Shown: positions 52,972-61,677, counted from the stretch's first letter. The stretch is 64,000 bases of DNA from Streptomyces antibioticus (GCF_001514065.1 NZ_KQ948423.1:124001-188000), one strand, 5' to 3'. The notes: a model not told the origin generated them from the sequence alone. A program made the numbers and translations.

Positions 52972-55248
52972 TCATCCCCAGTGTTCCTCCTGGTAGCGCA
53001 GGAGGTCATCGCCGTGGAGTTGCTTGGTGGCGTTGCCGACCCGGACCCAGAAGTCGGTGGCGCCGTTGCCACCCTTGGCGGGCTTGGCGAACACCGGCCT
53101 ACCCGCCGCGGCGACGCTGATCTGACAGACGACGTTGCCAGAAATTTCGGGGAACCGTACGCGGACGGTGGTCGCTGTCGGGGTCGACAGGCTGTCGTCG
53201 AGGAGTTGGCGTACGAAGAGCTCGTACCCGTCGACGCTGGCCTGCGACTCCAAAGTGGCGATGTCGTTCTCAATGCCCAGGACAGTCCCGTCGTCGGCGA
53301 CGCCGATATACAGGTTTCCGCCCTCGCCGTTCAGGAAGCCGCAGACGGCCTTGACAATGTTGTGCCGTAGGGACTTGTCGGCCTGCTGTGTGTACACGTT
53401 CCAGCGGGCGCTGGCCTTGAACTCGGTGCCCTGAGACTCGCCGGCGGCGATCATGTCGGCCGGGGTGGTCGGGACGTACGCAGAGCGTTCCCCCGTGAGG
53501 GTTTCGAACGCTTCCCGCACAACCTTGGCGATCAGCTGGCGCCGCCGTTCCAGGAAGGTGAAATAGTCGAGTTGCTCCCAGCCAACCGGGAGCGCGTGCC
53601 ACCGCACCTGCCGCTCGAGCACCTCCGGATCCATCGCGTCCGTGATTCTCGGCCAGTAGTCATGTGGTCCGTCGGTGTGGGACTGCTTATCCGCCGGCCA
53701 CGTCACGTAGGCCATGTTGGCAATGGCATTGACTTGGCGCCGGTCGGTGATACCCAGTCCGGCGAGCGCCTTGCGGTGGAACAGGTTATCCCTGTCAACA
53801 GCCTTGGCGGGTTTGACTGAGGGGTCCAACAGATCACGGATTCGTTCGACGCCGAAGAGCATTTCGGCGTCAAGGATGTTGAGCGCCGCCTGGTAGGCGA
53901 ACAGCACCGGTGAACGCGACGAGGAGGTGTCCAACCGGTTCGGCAGGGAGATGTCCCAATAGTCGCCGGTGAAGTTAGCTGCAATGATCCGGTCGAGTTC
54001 CGCGGTGAAGGCTCGGCCGTCACCTGGCGGCAGACTGCCTATGCGCCCCAGGTCGAACTCCATCTGTGACTCCGGCGAGTTGGAGTACCGGCCGGTGGTG
54101 TGTGCCATGAAGAACCACCGGCCGATCACGGGACGGAGTTCATCGGCCGCCAGCCCGAAATCGTGGCGTCCGATCAGCCAGATCGTGTAGCTGTACAGCA
54201 GGGCGTTGTCAGAGGTGATCATCTTGCGGCTGCGGAAACCTGCCGCCGCGACGCACTGGAAGAACTCGTGCCAGCTGGTCAGGTCCAGGACCTTCGTGTG
54301 TGCTTGGGCGAGCCGGTCGAACTGCTCCTGCCGTCGAGCGGCGGTGACCTTGCCGGTTTCGAGGTCCTTTCCTCGTAGGACGCTATAGACGTGCTGCAGC
54401 CGGGCGCGCCGGAAGGCGACAGCGACGGCTACACGCAGCAGTTGGTCCGGGCTGGGATCCAGAAAGGCGTTCCGAGGGCTCGGACCGGGAAGTCCAGCGA
54501 TCACCGCGCTGCGGCTGAAGTCTTCGAGCTGGCGACGCCCCTTCTCCCAATGCACCGACATCAGGGTGAGGATGAAGTCAGACTGGTTGAGCTTCACACC
54601 CTCGGAGTTGATGCGCACGAAGATGTCGGCAACCTGCTCCTCGTTGGCCGAAGCGCCCAGCTCCACAACCTGGAAGCGAAACTCGTGCAGGTCCCGGACC
54701 CTGTCTATGCGTTCTTCGAGCTCATCCTTGGCAGCGTCCGACAAAGGCTGACCGCTGGCCTGTTCGAGTCGCTGGAAGAACTGCCGAACGGTGGGTTTGT
54801 AACCGCCTCGGCTCCAGAGCGCAGTGATGTCCGGAATGAAGTGAGCGTCACGCTCGATCGCCGCGTCCGTGACCTCGAACGTCTGGTCCTCCGGGTGAAA
54901 CGCGATGCGAACGTTGATCTCATCGAAAGACTTAGTGACGATCTTACGCCCGGTGAGTACGGCGAACAGTGCAGTGAGCCGCTGCTGCCCATCAACGACC
55001 AACAGCTGGGGTGTTCGATCGCCAGCTTCCGTTCCGATCTGCCGCGTCCCCACCTCAGCGCCGGTCTCCCAGAACATCAGGGTGCCGATCGGGTAACCCC
55101 GGTACATCGAGTCGAAGAGATCGCGGGTCTTCGCCGCAGACCAGACGAACGGGCGCTGAATGTCGGGGAGTCCGATGCGGCCGCCTTCGATGTTCTCGAT
55201 CAGGTGCCGGAGCGTGTAACCAGTGTCCCGATACAAAGTAGGTGGCAC
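52972..55248 (-). CDS. DUF262/DUF1524 (GmrSD-like) protein fused to an AlbA_2 (Schlafen-like) domain
   Basis: This is a 758-residue protein. The N-terminal DUF262 (GmrS-like, ParB-superfamily NTPase) region has DIQRPFVWSAAKTRDLFDSM (about residue 28), LLVVDGQQRLTALF (about 83) and IFVRINSEGVKLNQSDF (about 212). A DUF1524-like HNH region follows at about 485-530 (LFHRKALAGLGI, AIANMAYVTWPADKQ). The C-terminal 160 residues are an AlbA_2/Schlafen-like domain: GESQGTEFKASARWN (about 603) and AVCGFLNGEGGNLYIGVADD (about 645). DUF262-DUF1524 proteins include modification-dependent nucleases and other anti-phage effectors; AlbA_2 domains bind or cleave nucleic acid. This fusion fits a stand-alone defence protein. 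It lies between decayed mobile DNA. Confidence 0.85.
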   Translation of the reverse strand: MPPTLYRDTGYTLRHLIENIEGGRIGLPDIQRPFVWSAAKTRDLFDSMYRGYPIGTLMFWETGAEVGTRQIGTEAGDRTPQLLVVDGQQRLTALFAVLTGRKIVTKSFDEINVRIAFHPEDQTFEVTDAAIERDAHFIPDITALWSRGGYKPTVRQFFQRLEQASGQPLSDAAKDELEERIDRVRDLHEFRFQVVELGASANEEQVADIFVRINSEGVKLNQSDFILTLMSVHWEKGRRQLEDFSRSAVIAGLPGPSPRNAFLDPSPDQLLRVAVAVAFRRARLQHVYSVLRGKDLETGKVTAARRQEQFDRLAQAHTKVLDLTSWHEFFQCVAAAGFRSRKMITSDNALLYSYTIWLIGRHDFGLAADELRPVIGRWFFMAHTTGRYSNSPESQMEFDLGRIGSLPPGDGRAFTAELDRIIAANFTGDYWDISLPNRLDTSSSRSPVLFAYQAALNILDAEMLFGVERIRDLLDPSVKPAKAVDRDNLFHRKALAGLGITDRRQVNAIANMAYVTWPADKQSHTDGPHDYWPRITDAMDPEVLERQVRWHALPVGWEQLDYFTFLERRRQLIAKVVREAFETLTGERSAYVPTTPADMIAAGESQGTEFKASARWNVYTQQADKSLRHNIVKAVCGFLNGEGGNLYIGVADDGTVLGIENDIATLESQASVDGYELFVRQLLDDSLSTPTATTVRVRFPEISGNVVCQISVAAAGRPVFAKPAKGGNGATDFWVRVGNATKQLHGDDLLRYQEEHWG

Positions 55249-55559
55249 AGCCGAGGGCTCCTAACGTCCGAGGGCAACTGGTCGGCGGAAGCGGTCAGAA
55301 CGTGGGATCAGCATCAAATTTTTACCACGTGGACACGCTGCGGCGCATGGCCAATGGCGCTCGCAGCAAGGAGGGATGCACGGCGGCGGGACCCAACTAG
55401 GGCGATTTTCGGGTGCCATGAGGATGAGCCTCGCGGGAGGGCATCGTCGTGCGTAACGTGGCTTCGCCGAGAGACCCTCGCACGGCGCGCTCCGCGCGGA
55501 CCGCGGTGGCGAAACGACGGACTCAGCGACAGTCGACTCATGTCGACATCGGTTGACGA
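55249..55559. other. 311-bp region without a gene
   Basis: No coding frame is supported on either strand. It includes an AT-richer patch near 55310-55325 (ATCAAATTTTTACC) just upstream of the DUF262 gene on the minus strand, which may hold its promoter. Confidence 0.5.
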
Positions 55560-56000
55560 TCATGCACGATGAGGACTGGAGCGCACCCCAGATACAACTT
55601 CCCTTCTGCTGCGGGATGTCGTCAATATCCGCGAGCCGCGGCGGTTCGGTCCGACCGCAGTGGAGCCACGCCGGACGAGGTCATCACGCACCGGCGGGTC
55701 GGCCTTCTTGTTCCGGCCCCGTCCCTTGCCGAACACGCTCCACCAGCGGTTGTCCCGGCAGATCCACCACACGCCCCGGTCCGCCATGCCGAACCCTGCG
55801 GCGTGGACTTCGGCAGCCAGGAACTGGTAGCCGCACTCCGGGTCGTCACGGTCGGCATCGAACAGGACGTTCTCGCGGCACGCCTCTTCGAATGCGGCAG
55901 GGGACACCGGCTGATCGAGCGAGCGATAGGCGGGCTGGCGGGCGAGCCTGAGGGCCCGGCACGAGACACGGACACCGTCCGAGCCTCTAAAGCACGTCAA
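55560..56000 (-). pseudogene. IS3-family transposase OrfB remnant
   Basis: The frame encodes PVSPAAFEEACRENVLFDAD, then YQFLAAEVHAAGFGMADRGV and WWICRDNRWWSVFGKGRGRN. This is the HTH_21 region of IS3-family OrfB proteins, normally followed by PPVHDDLV..FTADAPN.LWLTDITEH. After PPVRDDLVRRGSTAVGPNR the frame breaks; a shifted frame shows HPAAEGKLYLGC, the next conserved piece. Most of the DDE catalytic domain is gone. The element is dead and marks past mobile-element activity at the right edge of the island. Confidence 0.75.
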
Positions 56001-56290
56001 GCAGCTTCATCGGAAATAAGTCCGTTGAGCAGCACCGGAGCCAACTCGACCCTGCTTCCGTGACACCAGCCCTCTACGCGTGGGACACACCGGACAATAC
56101 TGCTGAGTGCTCTCGACGCTTCCCGTCCCGCCGTCCGCTGCCTTCTGAGCCCTCTTACACCCCCAAGGTGTCCAAAATGACCCGTATACCCCGCGACGGA
56201 TTGGACACGCCGGGCAATGCACGAGGGCGAATTCGGCCCGAATGGTTTGTTCAAGAACTAACCATCGCATCTGACCTGCAGAAACGCGAA
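56001..56290. other. Intergenic region between the IS3 remnant and rnpB with diverged direct repeats
   Basis: No supported gene. TGGGACACACCGGACAATAC (56081) and TTGGACACGCCGGGCAATGC (56201) agree at 16 of 20 bases and lie exactly 120 bp apart. The second copy also pairs with TGTCCAA at 56169 as an inverted repeat. The region directly follows the rnpB 3' end. Confidence 0.5.
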
Positions 56291-56717
56291 GCGGCAGACG
56301 AGCCGAGCTATACGCCGGGTTCTGTGCCGAGGGTCCTCGCGGACGTCTCGGCGACGGCCATCCATCTAGGACCGGCGTTGCCACCGGCCTCGTGCGGTCT
56401 ACCCGGGAACTCGGGCGGGCAGCCCTCGGACGTTCCCGCAGAGCCGCCCCTCTTTCGAGAAGGCGGCCCCTTTTGACCTTGCTCCAGGTGGGGTTTACCT
56501 AGCTGCCCAGGTCACCCTGAGCACTGGTGGTCTCTTACACCACCGTTTCACCCTTACCCGGCACCGAAGCGCCGGGCGGTTTGTTTTCTGTGGCACTGTC
56601 CCGCGGGTCACCCCGGGTGGCCGTTAGCCACCACCCTGCCCTGTGGAGCCCGGACGTTCCTCGGGAAGCCCCCGTCAAGGGGACTCCACGCGGCCGTCCG
56701 CCCGGCTCGTCTGCCGT
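56291..56717 (-). ncRNA. rnpB: RNase P RNA (M1 RNA), bacterial type A
   Basis: This is the catalytic RNA of ribonuclease P, which matures tRNA 5' ends. On the minus strand the conserved landmarks appear in order: GAGGAACGTCCGGGCTCCAC (P4 5' half region), ACAGGGCAGGGTGGTGGCTA, GGGTGACCCGCGGGACAGTG, AAACGGTGGTGTAAGAGACC, and near the 3' end ACAGAACCCGGCGTATAG. The ends are set by a 12-bp P1 helix: GGCAGACGAGCC at 56715-56704 pairs with GGCTCGTCTGCC near 56293-56304. The 5' end overlaps the last 43 bases of the EamA gene. Boundaries are good to a few bases. Confidence 0.93.
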
Positions 56718-57601
56718 GTCGACCATGTTACCGGGCGACCAGAGCGCCGGACTCCAGACGCCGTCGCCAGTACCGACCCCGCCAGGATCAGGACGAAGGC
56801 CACCCCCACCCCCGCCGTCAGCTCCTCCCCCAGGAACAGCGCCCCCGCCGCCACCGCCACCGCCGGGTTCACGTAAGTGATCACCGTCGAGCGCGTCGGG
56901 CCCACCTCCTTGATCAGCTCCAGGAAGGCCACGAAGGCGACCGCCGTGCAGATCACTCCCAGGCCCGCCAGAGCCAGAAGAACCGAGGCAGAGGGCATGG
57001 ACGACGGCCACGTCGCCCCCGCCGCCGGTGCGTACACCACCGCCGCCAGTGCCAGGCACGACGCCGTGAGCTGTAGCGACGGGACGTCCTTCAGATGCCG
57101 TGCCGCTATCAGTGGCGCCGTCGCGTAGCCCACCACCGTCACCAGCACCTCCGCCATCGACCGCGCGTCTCCCCCGGTCAGATGCGGCACCGTCAGGACC
57201 CCGACCCCCGCCAGGCCCAGCCCCAGCCCCGTCACCCTGCGCGCCCCCAGCCGCTCCGTCGCCCCGAAGAAGCGGGCGAGCGCCACGCCCACGATCGGCA
57301 CCCCGGCGATCAGCAGACCCGCCGTCGAGCTCGACAGATGCCTCTCCGCGTCCGTCAGCGTGAACCACGGGCCGATGATCTCTATGCATGCGAAGGCCAG
57401 GAGCGGTTTCCAGTGGGCCCGGACCGTCGCCGGCAGCCCCCGCGCCGCGAACGGCAGCAGCAGCGCCGCCCCCAGCGCACACCGCGTGAACACCACGAAC
57501 GACGGGGACAGCGGAGCCTCCACCGCCACCTTGATCATCAGGTAGGGGATACCCCACACCACTCCCATCAGGGAGAACAGGAACCAGCCGCGTGCAGTCA
57601 T
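56675..57601 (-). CDS. EamA/DMT-superfamily transporter
   Basis: This is a 308-residue membrane protein with ten TM helices in two EamA repeats. It begins MTARGWFLFSLMGVVWGIPY. The first repeat ends around TVPHLTGG and the second contains VIVC-like ALAGLGVICTAVAFVAFLEL and TYVNPAVAVAAGALFLGEEL. Such proteins export amino acids or other metabolites; the substrate is unknown. The AraC gene is 21 bp upstream on the same strand and probably cotranscribed. The last 14 codons (about WSTRQTSRADGRVESP) are read from DNA that is also the 5' end of rnpB, so the rnpB promoter must lie within this gene. Confidence 0.88.
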   Translation of the reverse strand: MTARGWFLFSLMGVVWGIPYLMIKVAVEAPLSPSFVVFTRCALGAALLLPFAARGLPATVRAHWKPLLAFACIEIIGPWFTLTDAERHLSSSTAGLLIAGVPIVGVALARFFGATERLGARRVTGLGLGLAGVGVLTVPHLTGGDARSMAEVLVTVVGYATAPLIAARHLKDVPSLQLTASCLALAAVVYAPAAGATWPSSMPSASVLLALAGLGVICTAVAFVAFLELIKEVGPTRSTVITYVNPAVAVAAGALFLGEELTAGVGVAFVLILAGSVLATASGVRRSGRPVTWSTRQTSRADGRVESP

Positions 57602-57622
57602 ACCGCCATGCTCGTCGCGTCG

Positions 57623-58438
57623 TCAGCGTCCGTCTTGAACGCTGTTGCGGTACGCCGCCGGCGTCACCCCCAGCACGCGCCGGAACCAACGGGTGAGGTG
57701 TGCCTGGTCGGCGAAGCCCACCGCTGCCGCCGCCTCCGCCGGGCGCAGGCCCGATTCCAGCAGGGTCCGGGCTCGGTGGACTCGGTACTGCGCCAGCCAG
57801 GCGTACGGGGGCAGGCCCATCGTCGTGCGGAAGGCCCGGAGGAGTTGGTAGCGGGACAGGCCTACGTCCTCGGCCAGCGTCGCCAGGGACGGAGGGGCCG
57901 TCAGTTCGTCCGCCAAGCGGTCGCGTACGAGCAGCGCGATTCCTTCACCGCCCGGCACCTCATCGCATGTCGCCCGTGCCGTCGAGTGGCGGCGGGCCAG
58001 TGCCGTCAGGAGCCATGGCAGGCGCGACTCCGCCTCCAGCGGGTCGGGGCAGGCGCTGAGTTCCGTGTGGGTCAGGCGGAGGGCCGTAGCCAGTTCCGGG
58101 TCGTCTATCAGGGGCTCGCGGAAGTGCGGGAAACCGAGCGTGCCGTCGGCCAGCAGGGGCGTCGCCGCGTACAGGGCGCGGTACGCGTAGCCGTCCGTCG
58201 CGTTTCCCGGGCCTCCCGTGTGCACCTCTCCGGGTGCCAGTACGACGATGCTGCCCGGGCCGGTGCGGATGTGCCCGCCGCGGTAGTCGATGATCTCCGA
58301 GCCGCCGACGCACACGCCGACCGTGAACTCGTCGTGGGCGTGGGGTGCGTAGACGTGTTTGTCGAAGCGGGCCGTGAGGAGGTCCAGGCGGGGGCCACAG
58401 CGGCCCAGCCGCGCCCGAGTCCACAGTGCCTGTTCCAC
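57623..58438 (-). CDS. AraC-family transcriptional regulator
   Basis: This is a 271-residue protein starting at GTG (58438). The N-terminal cupin-like sensing domain (about residues 15-160) has HAHDEFTVGVCVGGSEIIDYRGG and VLAPGEVHTGGPG. The C-terminal double HTH follows at about 175-271 (LATLAEDVGLSRYQLLRAFR; PAEAAAAVGFADQAHLTRWF). Regulators of this kind paired with EamA or LysE exporters often respond to the exported metabolite. The EamA gene follows 21 bp downstream. Confidence 0.9.
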   Translation of the reverse strand: MEQALWTRARLGRCGPRLDLLTARFDKHVYAPHAHDEFTVGVCVGGSEIIDYRGGHIRTGPGSIVVLAPGEVHTGGPGNATDGYAYRALYAATPLLADGTLGFPHFREPLIDDPELATALRLTHTELSACPDPLEAESRLPWLLTALARRHSTARATCDEVPGGEGIALLVRDRLADELTAPPSLATLAEDVGLSRYQLLRAFRTTMGLPPYAWLAQYRVHRARTLLESGLRPAEAAAAVGFADQAHLTRWFRRVLGVTPAAYRNSVQDGR

Positions 58439-58635
58439 GCCGCGCCCCCTGTCCGTCGTCCTCAGGATGCAACGCCGGGGTGGTCAGAGAAAGTCCGCTG
58501 TCTCCAGGTCGAAGGAGAAAGGAGAAGGGTGCGGGGAGGGTGAGGGGCTTCACCATTCTCGGCCGCCAACAGTCCATCCACAGCGCCCGCTTCCACGCCG
58601 ACGACCCGCCGTCCTCGTATCTCTCCTACGCGCGA

Positions 58636-60069
58636 TCACGCAGGCACGAACCGCACCTTCGCCGCCCCCGGATCGGCCTGCGACAGCCTGACCCGCAGGC
58701 GCTCCCCCAGAGGGAGATCCTCCCCTTCGATCCCGTCGATGCGCCCGATCACCGCCGGCGACTCCAACAACACCACCCCCACCGACGGCCGCCGCTCCTC
58801 CACCTCCACCACGCACCCGTCGAAGACCTCCCCCACCCGGTCCTTCAACAACGCGGCCTCGACAATGTCCACGCACTCCCGCTCGACCGTGCCCGCACGC
58901 CTGCCGCCCTCGGCCATCTCCTTCGGGAGCGACTCCAACGCCGACAGCACCCACTCCGGCGGCGCCTCCCCCGCCACCGCCGCCAGGCAGATCTCCGACG
59001 CGTAGCGGTCGGCCAGGCGGCGCAAGGGGGCCGTGCAGTGGGCGTACGGGGCTGCCACCGCCGCGTGGGTGGTGAGCGGCGGGAGGACGCCGTCGCGGAA
59101 GACCGTGTAACCCGCACCCCGCAGCAGCGTCGTGCACTCCTGCAAGAACGCCGCGTGGTGCGGGTCATGCGGGTCCAACGACCGTACGAGCGCCGCGTAC
59201 GAGACATGGTGCGGCCAGTCGATGTGCAGGGCGCGGGCCGTGCGGCGCAGGCGGCCGACCGCACCGTCGGGGGCGGCGGGGAGCGTGCGGAGTACGCCCG
59301 TGCCGTGCGCGAGCATCAGATCCGCCGCCGCCATGCCCGTCAGCAGGGAGATCTGGGCGTTCCAACCGTCCGCGGGGAGCGGGGCTCGGTACGTCAGCTC
59401 GTACCCCCCGTTCCGCTCGACGATCTCCTGCTCGGGGACGTTCAGGGAGATGCCGCCCCGGGCCACCTCCAGCTCCTCCCGCAGCCGGCCGACCACCTTC
59501 AGCAGCGCCAGTGGCTCCTCCGCCGTACCCCCGTCGATCTCCTTCTGCACGCCCTCGTAGTCGAGCTTCGCGCGGCTGCGGACGAGTGCGCGGCGTACGT
59601 CCACCTCCACCGGCCGACCCTCCGCGTCCAAGTCGATCGTCCACAGGGCCGCGGGGCACGTCTGGTCCGGCAGCAGGCTGGCCGCGCCCTCGCTCAGTAC
59701 GGGCGGGTGCAGGGGGACCTTCTCGTCGGGGAAGTACAAGGTCATCACCCGGCGGTGGGTCTCCTTGTCCAGGGCCGATCCGGGTACGACGAACGCGGCG
59801 ACGTCGGCGATGGCGTACCGGACGCGGTAGCCGGTGCCCCGGCGGGAGAGGTGCATCGCCTGGTCGAGGTCCACCGAGGTGGGCGGATCAACAGTGAAGA
59901 AGGGGACGTCGGTGGCGTCGTACGTCGGGAGTACGGGGGGACGCTCGGCGTCGGCCAGGGCCTCGGGCGGATAAGCGTCCGGTACGCCGAGTTCCGTGCG
60001 CAGTGCGGTGAGGGCGGCCCGGAGAGGGGCTTCGGGGGCGCCGGACACGCTGATGTGGCGGCGGGGCAT
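58636..60069 (-). CDS. RNB-domain ribonuclease (RNase II/R-like)
   Basis: This is a 477-residue 3'-5' exoribonuclease-like protein. The RNB core starts near residue 50: FTVDPPTSVDLDQAMHLSRR carries the Asp cluster for Mg2+, followed by YRVRYAIADVAAFV, the PDEKVPLHPPVLSEGAASLLPD block and YAHCTAPLRRLADRYASEI (typical end of the RNB domain). It lacks the N-terminal cold-shock domains and full S1 domain of RNase R, with only a short OB-like C-terminus. The ATG at 60069 (MPRRHISVSGAPE) is chosen. It is divergent from the YaaA gene. Confidence 0.9.
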   Translation of the reverse strand: MPRRHISVSGAPEAPLRAALTALRTELGVPDAYPPEALADAERPPVLPTYDATDVPFFTVDPPTSVDLDQAMHLSRRGTGYRVRYAIADVAAFVVPGSALDKETHRRVMTLYFPDEKVPLHPPVLSEGAASLLPDQTCPAALWTIDLDAEGRPVEVDVRRALVRSRAKLDYEGVQKEIDGGTAEEPLALLKVVGRLREELEVARGGISLNVPEQEIVERNGGYELTYRAPLPADGWNAQISLLTGMAAADLMLAHGTGVLRTLPAAPDGAVGRLRRTARALHIDWPHHVSYAALVRSLDPHDPHHAAFLQECTTLLRGAGYTVFRDGVLPPLTTHAAVAAPYAHCTAPLRRLADRYASEICLAAVAGEAPPEWVLSALESLPKEMAEGGRRAGTVERECVDIVEAALLKDRVGEVFDGCVVEVEERRPSVGVVLLESPAVIGRIDGIEGEDLPLGERLRVRLSQADPGAAKVRFVPA

Positions 60070-60148
60070 ACCAGCGAGCGTAGAGCGGGGGGCGCGGGGT
60101 GGCACGCCGTACGCTATGGCGAAGCCAGACGTGAAGGAGATCCCACCC

Positions 60149-60931
60149 GTGCTTGTCCTGCTGCCGCCGTCCGAAGGCAAGGCCTCCTCCGGTCGTGGCG
60201 CCCCTGTGAAGCTTGAGTCCTTGTCGCTGCCGGGGCTGACCGAGGCGCGGTCCGCCGTGCTCGCCGAGCTCGTCGAGCTGTGTGCGGGGGATGAGGAGAA
60301 GGCGCGCGAGGTGCTCGGGCTGAGCGAGGGGCTGCGGGGTGAGGTCGGGAAGAACGCCGAGTTGCTGGGCGCCGGGGCGCGGCCCGCCGGGGAGATCTAC
60401 ACCGGTGTGCTCTACGACGCGCTCGGGCTCGGCACGCTCGACAGCGCCGCGAAGCGGCGGGCCGGGCGGCAGTTGCTCGTGTTCTCCGGGTTGTGGGGAG
60501 CCGTCGGCACAAACGACAAGATCCCCTCGTATCGGTGCTCCATGGGCGTCAAGCTGCCGGGGCTCGGGGCGCTGGGTGCGCACTGGCGAGGGCCCATGGC
60601 CGAGGTCATGCCGGAGGTTGCCGGGGCAGGGCTCGTGCTTGATCTGCGGTCCTCCGCTTACGCCGCCGCGTGGAAGCCGAAGGGGGAGGTGGCGGGGCGG
60701 ACCGCGAGCGTGCGGGTGCTGCATGCGCCTACGCGGAAGGTGGTCAGCCACTTCAACAAGGCCACCAAGGGGCGGATCGTACGGAGTCTGCTGACCGCGG
60801 GCATCGCGCCGGCGGGGCCTGCCGAGCTGGTGGAGGCGCTGCGGGACCTCGGGTACGTCGTCGAGGCGGAGCCGCCCAAGGGGGCCGGGAAGGCGTGGTC
60901 GCTGGATGTGCTGGTGGACGAGATTCACTGA
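60149..60931 (+). CDS. yaaA: Peroxide stress protein YaaA (DUF328/UPF0246)
   Basis: This is a 260-residue protein beginning at GTG (60149) with a GAAGGAGA site at 60133. The N-terminal VLLPPSEGKASSGRG motif, LYDALGL, the FSGLWGAV block and the conserved C-terminal SHFNKATKGRIVRSLL identify the YaaA family. E. coli YaaA lowers free iron during hydrogen peroxide stress and binds DNA. Only 8 bp separate this and other candidate starts from the ribosome-binding site; the GTG gives full homology. A hairpin at 60952 follows 20 bp after the stop. Confidence 0.92.
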   Translation: MLVLLPPSEGKASSGRGAPVKLESLSLPGLTEARSAVLAELVELCAGDEEKAREVLGLSEGLRGEVGKNAELLGAGARPAGEIYTGVLYDALGLGTLDSAAKRRAGRQLLVFSGLWGAVGTNDKIPSYRCSMGVKLPGLGALGAHWRGPMAEVMPEVAGAGLVLDLRSSAYAAAWKPKGEVAGRTASVRVLHAPTRKVVSHFNKATKGRIVRSLLTAGIAPAGPAELVEALRDLGYVVEAEPPKGAGKAWSLDVLVDEIH

Positions 60932-60951
60932 GGCCACCAACCCGTCACACC

Positions 60952-60980
60952 AAGGGCATTGCAGCATGTGCAATGCCCTT
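60952..60980. promoter_or_regulatory. Perfect inverted repeat between yaaA and the KDPG aldolase gene
   Basis: AAGGGCATTGCA and TGCAATGCCCTT are exact 12-bp arms with a 5-base loop (GCATG). It lies 20 bp after the yaaA stop and 34 bp before the aldolase ATG. The inner ATTGCA-N5-TGCAAT and nearby TTTGCACATACTGCA suggest an operator; a terminator without a T-run is the alternative. Confidence 0.6.
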
Positions 60981-61014
60981 TGCACATACTGCACCACGAC
61001 GGCATGCTGCCCTC

Positions 61015-61677
61015 ATGACCTCCCCGAACGCGACCATGTCCCTGCTGGACCTCGCCCCCGTCGTGCCCGTCGTCGTCATCGAGGACGCCGCCGACGCCGT
61101 ACCGCTCGCGCGGGCGCTCGTCGCCGGGGGGCTGCCCGCGATCGAGGTGACGTTGCGGACTCCGGCCGCGCTGGATGCCGTACGGGCCATCGCGGCGGAG
61201 GTGCCGGAGGCCGTCGTCGGGACGGGCACCGTCGTGACGCCGGAGCAGGTGACGGCGTCGGTGGCAGCCGGGGCGCGGTTCCTGGTCAGCCCGGGGTGGA
61301 CGGACGTACTCCTCGACGCCATGCGGGCGTCCGGGGTGCCGTTCCTGCCGGGGGTGTCGACCGTGTCCGAGGTCGTCGCGCTGCTTGAGCGCGGGGTGCG
61401 GGAGATGAAGTTCTTTCCGGCGCAGGCTGCCGGCGGTACGGCCTATCTGAAATCCCTTGCCGGGCCGTTGCCGCAGGCGCGGTTCTGTCCGACGGGCGGG
61501 ATCGGGCCGGCGAACGCGCCCGACTATCTCTCCCTGCCCAACGTCGGCTGCGTGGGCGGCACTTGGATGCTCCCCGCGGACGCGCTCGCCGCCCGGGACT
61601 GGGCGCGGGTCGAGGAACTCGCCCGCGCCGCGGCCGAACTCAAAAACCTCAGGGACGCAGGTGGGACGTGTCGTTGA
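61015..61677 (+). CDS. eda: KHG/KDPG aldolase (2-dehydro-3-deoxy-phosphogluconate aldolase)
   Basis: This is a 220-residue TIM-barrel class I aldolase that splits 2-keto-3-deoxy-6-phosphogluconate (or 4-hydroxy-2-oxoglutarate) to pyruvate and an aldehyde. Key motifs are AIEVTLRTP (catalytic Glu), VGTGTVV, FLVSPG, VREMKFFPAQAAGG (Schiff-base Lys) and FCPTGGIGP (phosphate binding). The start is ATG 61015. No edd gene is adjacent, so the role in the Entner-Doudoroff pathway or sugar-acid use is not set by context. The 3' end overlaps the convergent RNase H gene by 29 bp. Confidence 0.92.
   Translation: MTSPNATMSLLDLAPVVPVVVIEDAADAVPLARALVAGGLPAIEVTLRTPAALDAVRAIAAEVPEAVVGTGTVVTPEQVTASVAAGARFLVSPGWTDVLLDAMRASGVPFLPGVSTVSEVVALLERGVREMKFFPAQAAGGTAYLKSLAGPLPQARFCPTGGIGPANAPDYLSLPNVGCVGGTWMLPADALAARDWARVEELARAAAELKNLRDAGGTCR

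Noticed and set aside
56535-57689. Long frames over the rnpB/EamA region
   Set aside because: The segment 56291-56717 matches RNase P RNA landmarks and a P1 helix; frames over it are incidental, apart from the EamA C-terminus.
58550-59137. Gly-rich minus-strand frame within the RNB ribonuclease gene
   Set aside because: Composition is almost only Gly/Arg/Val, in an alternative frame of an intact RNB domain.
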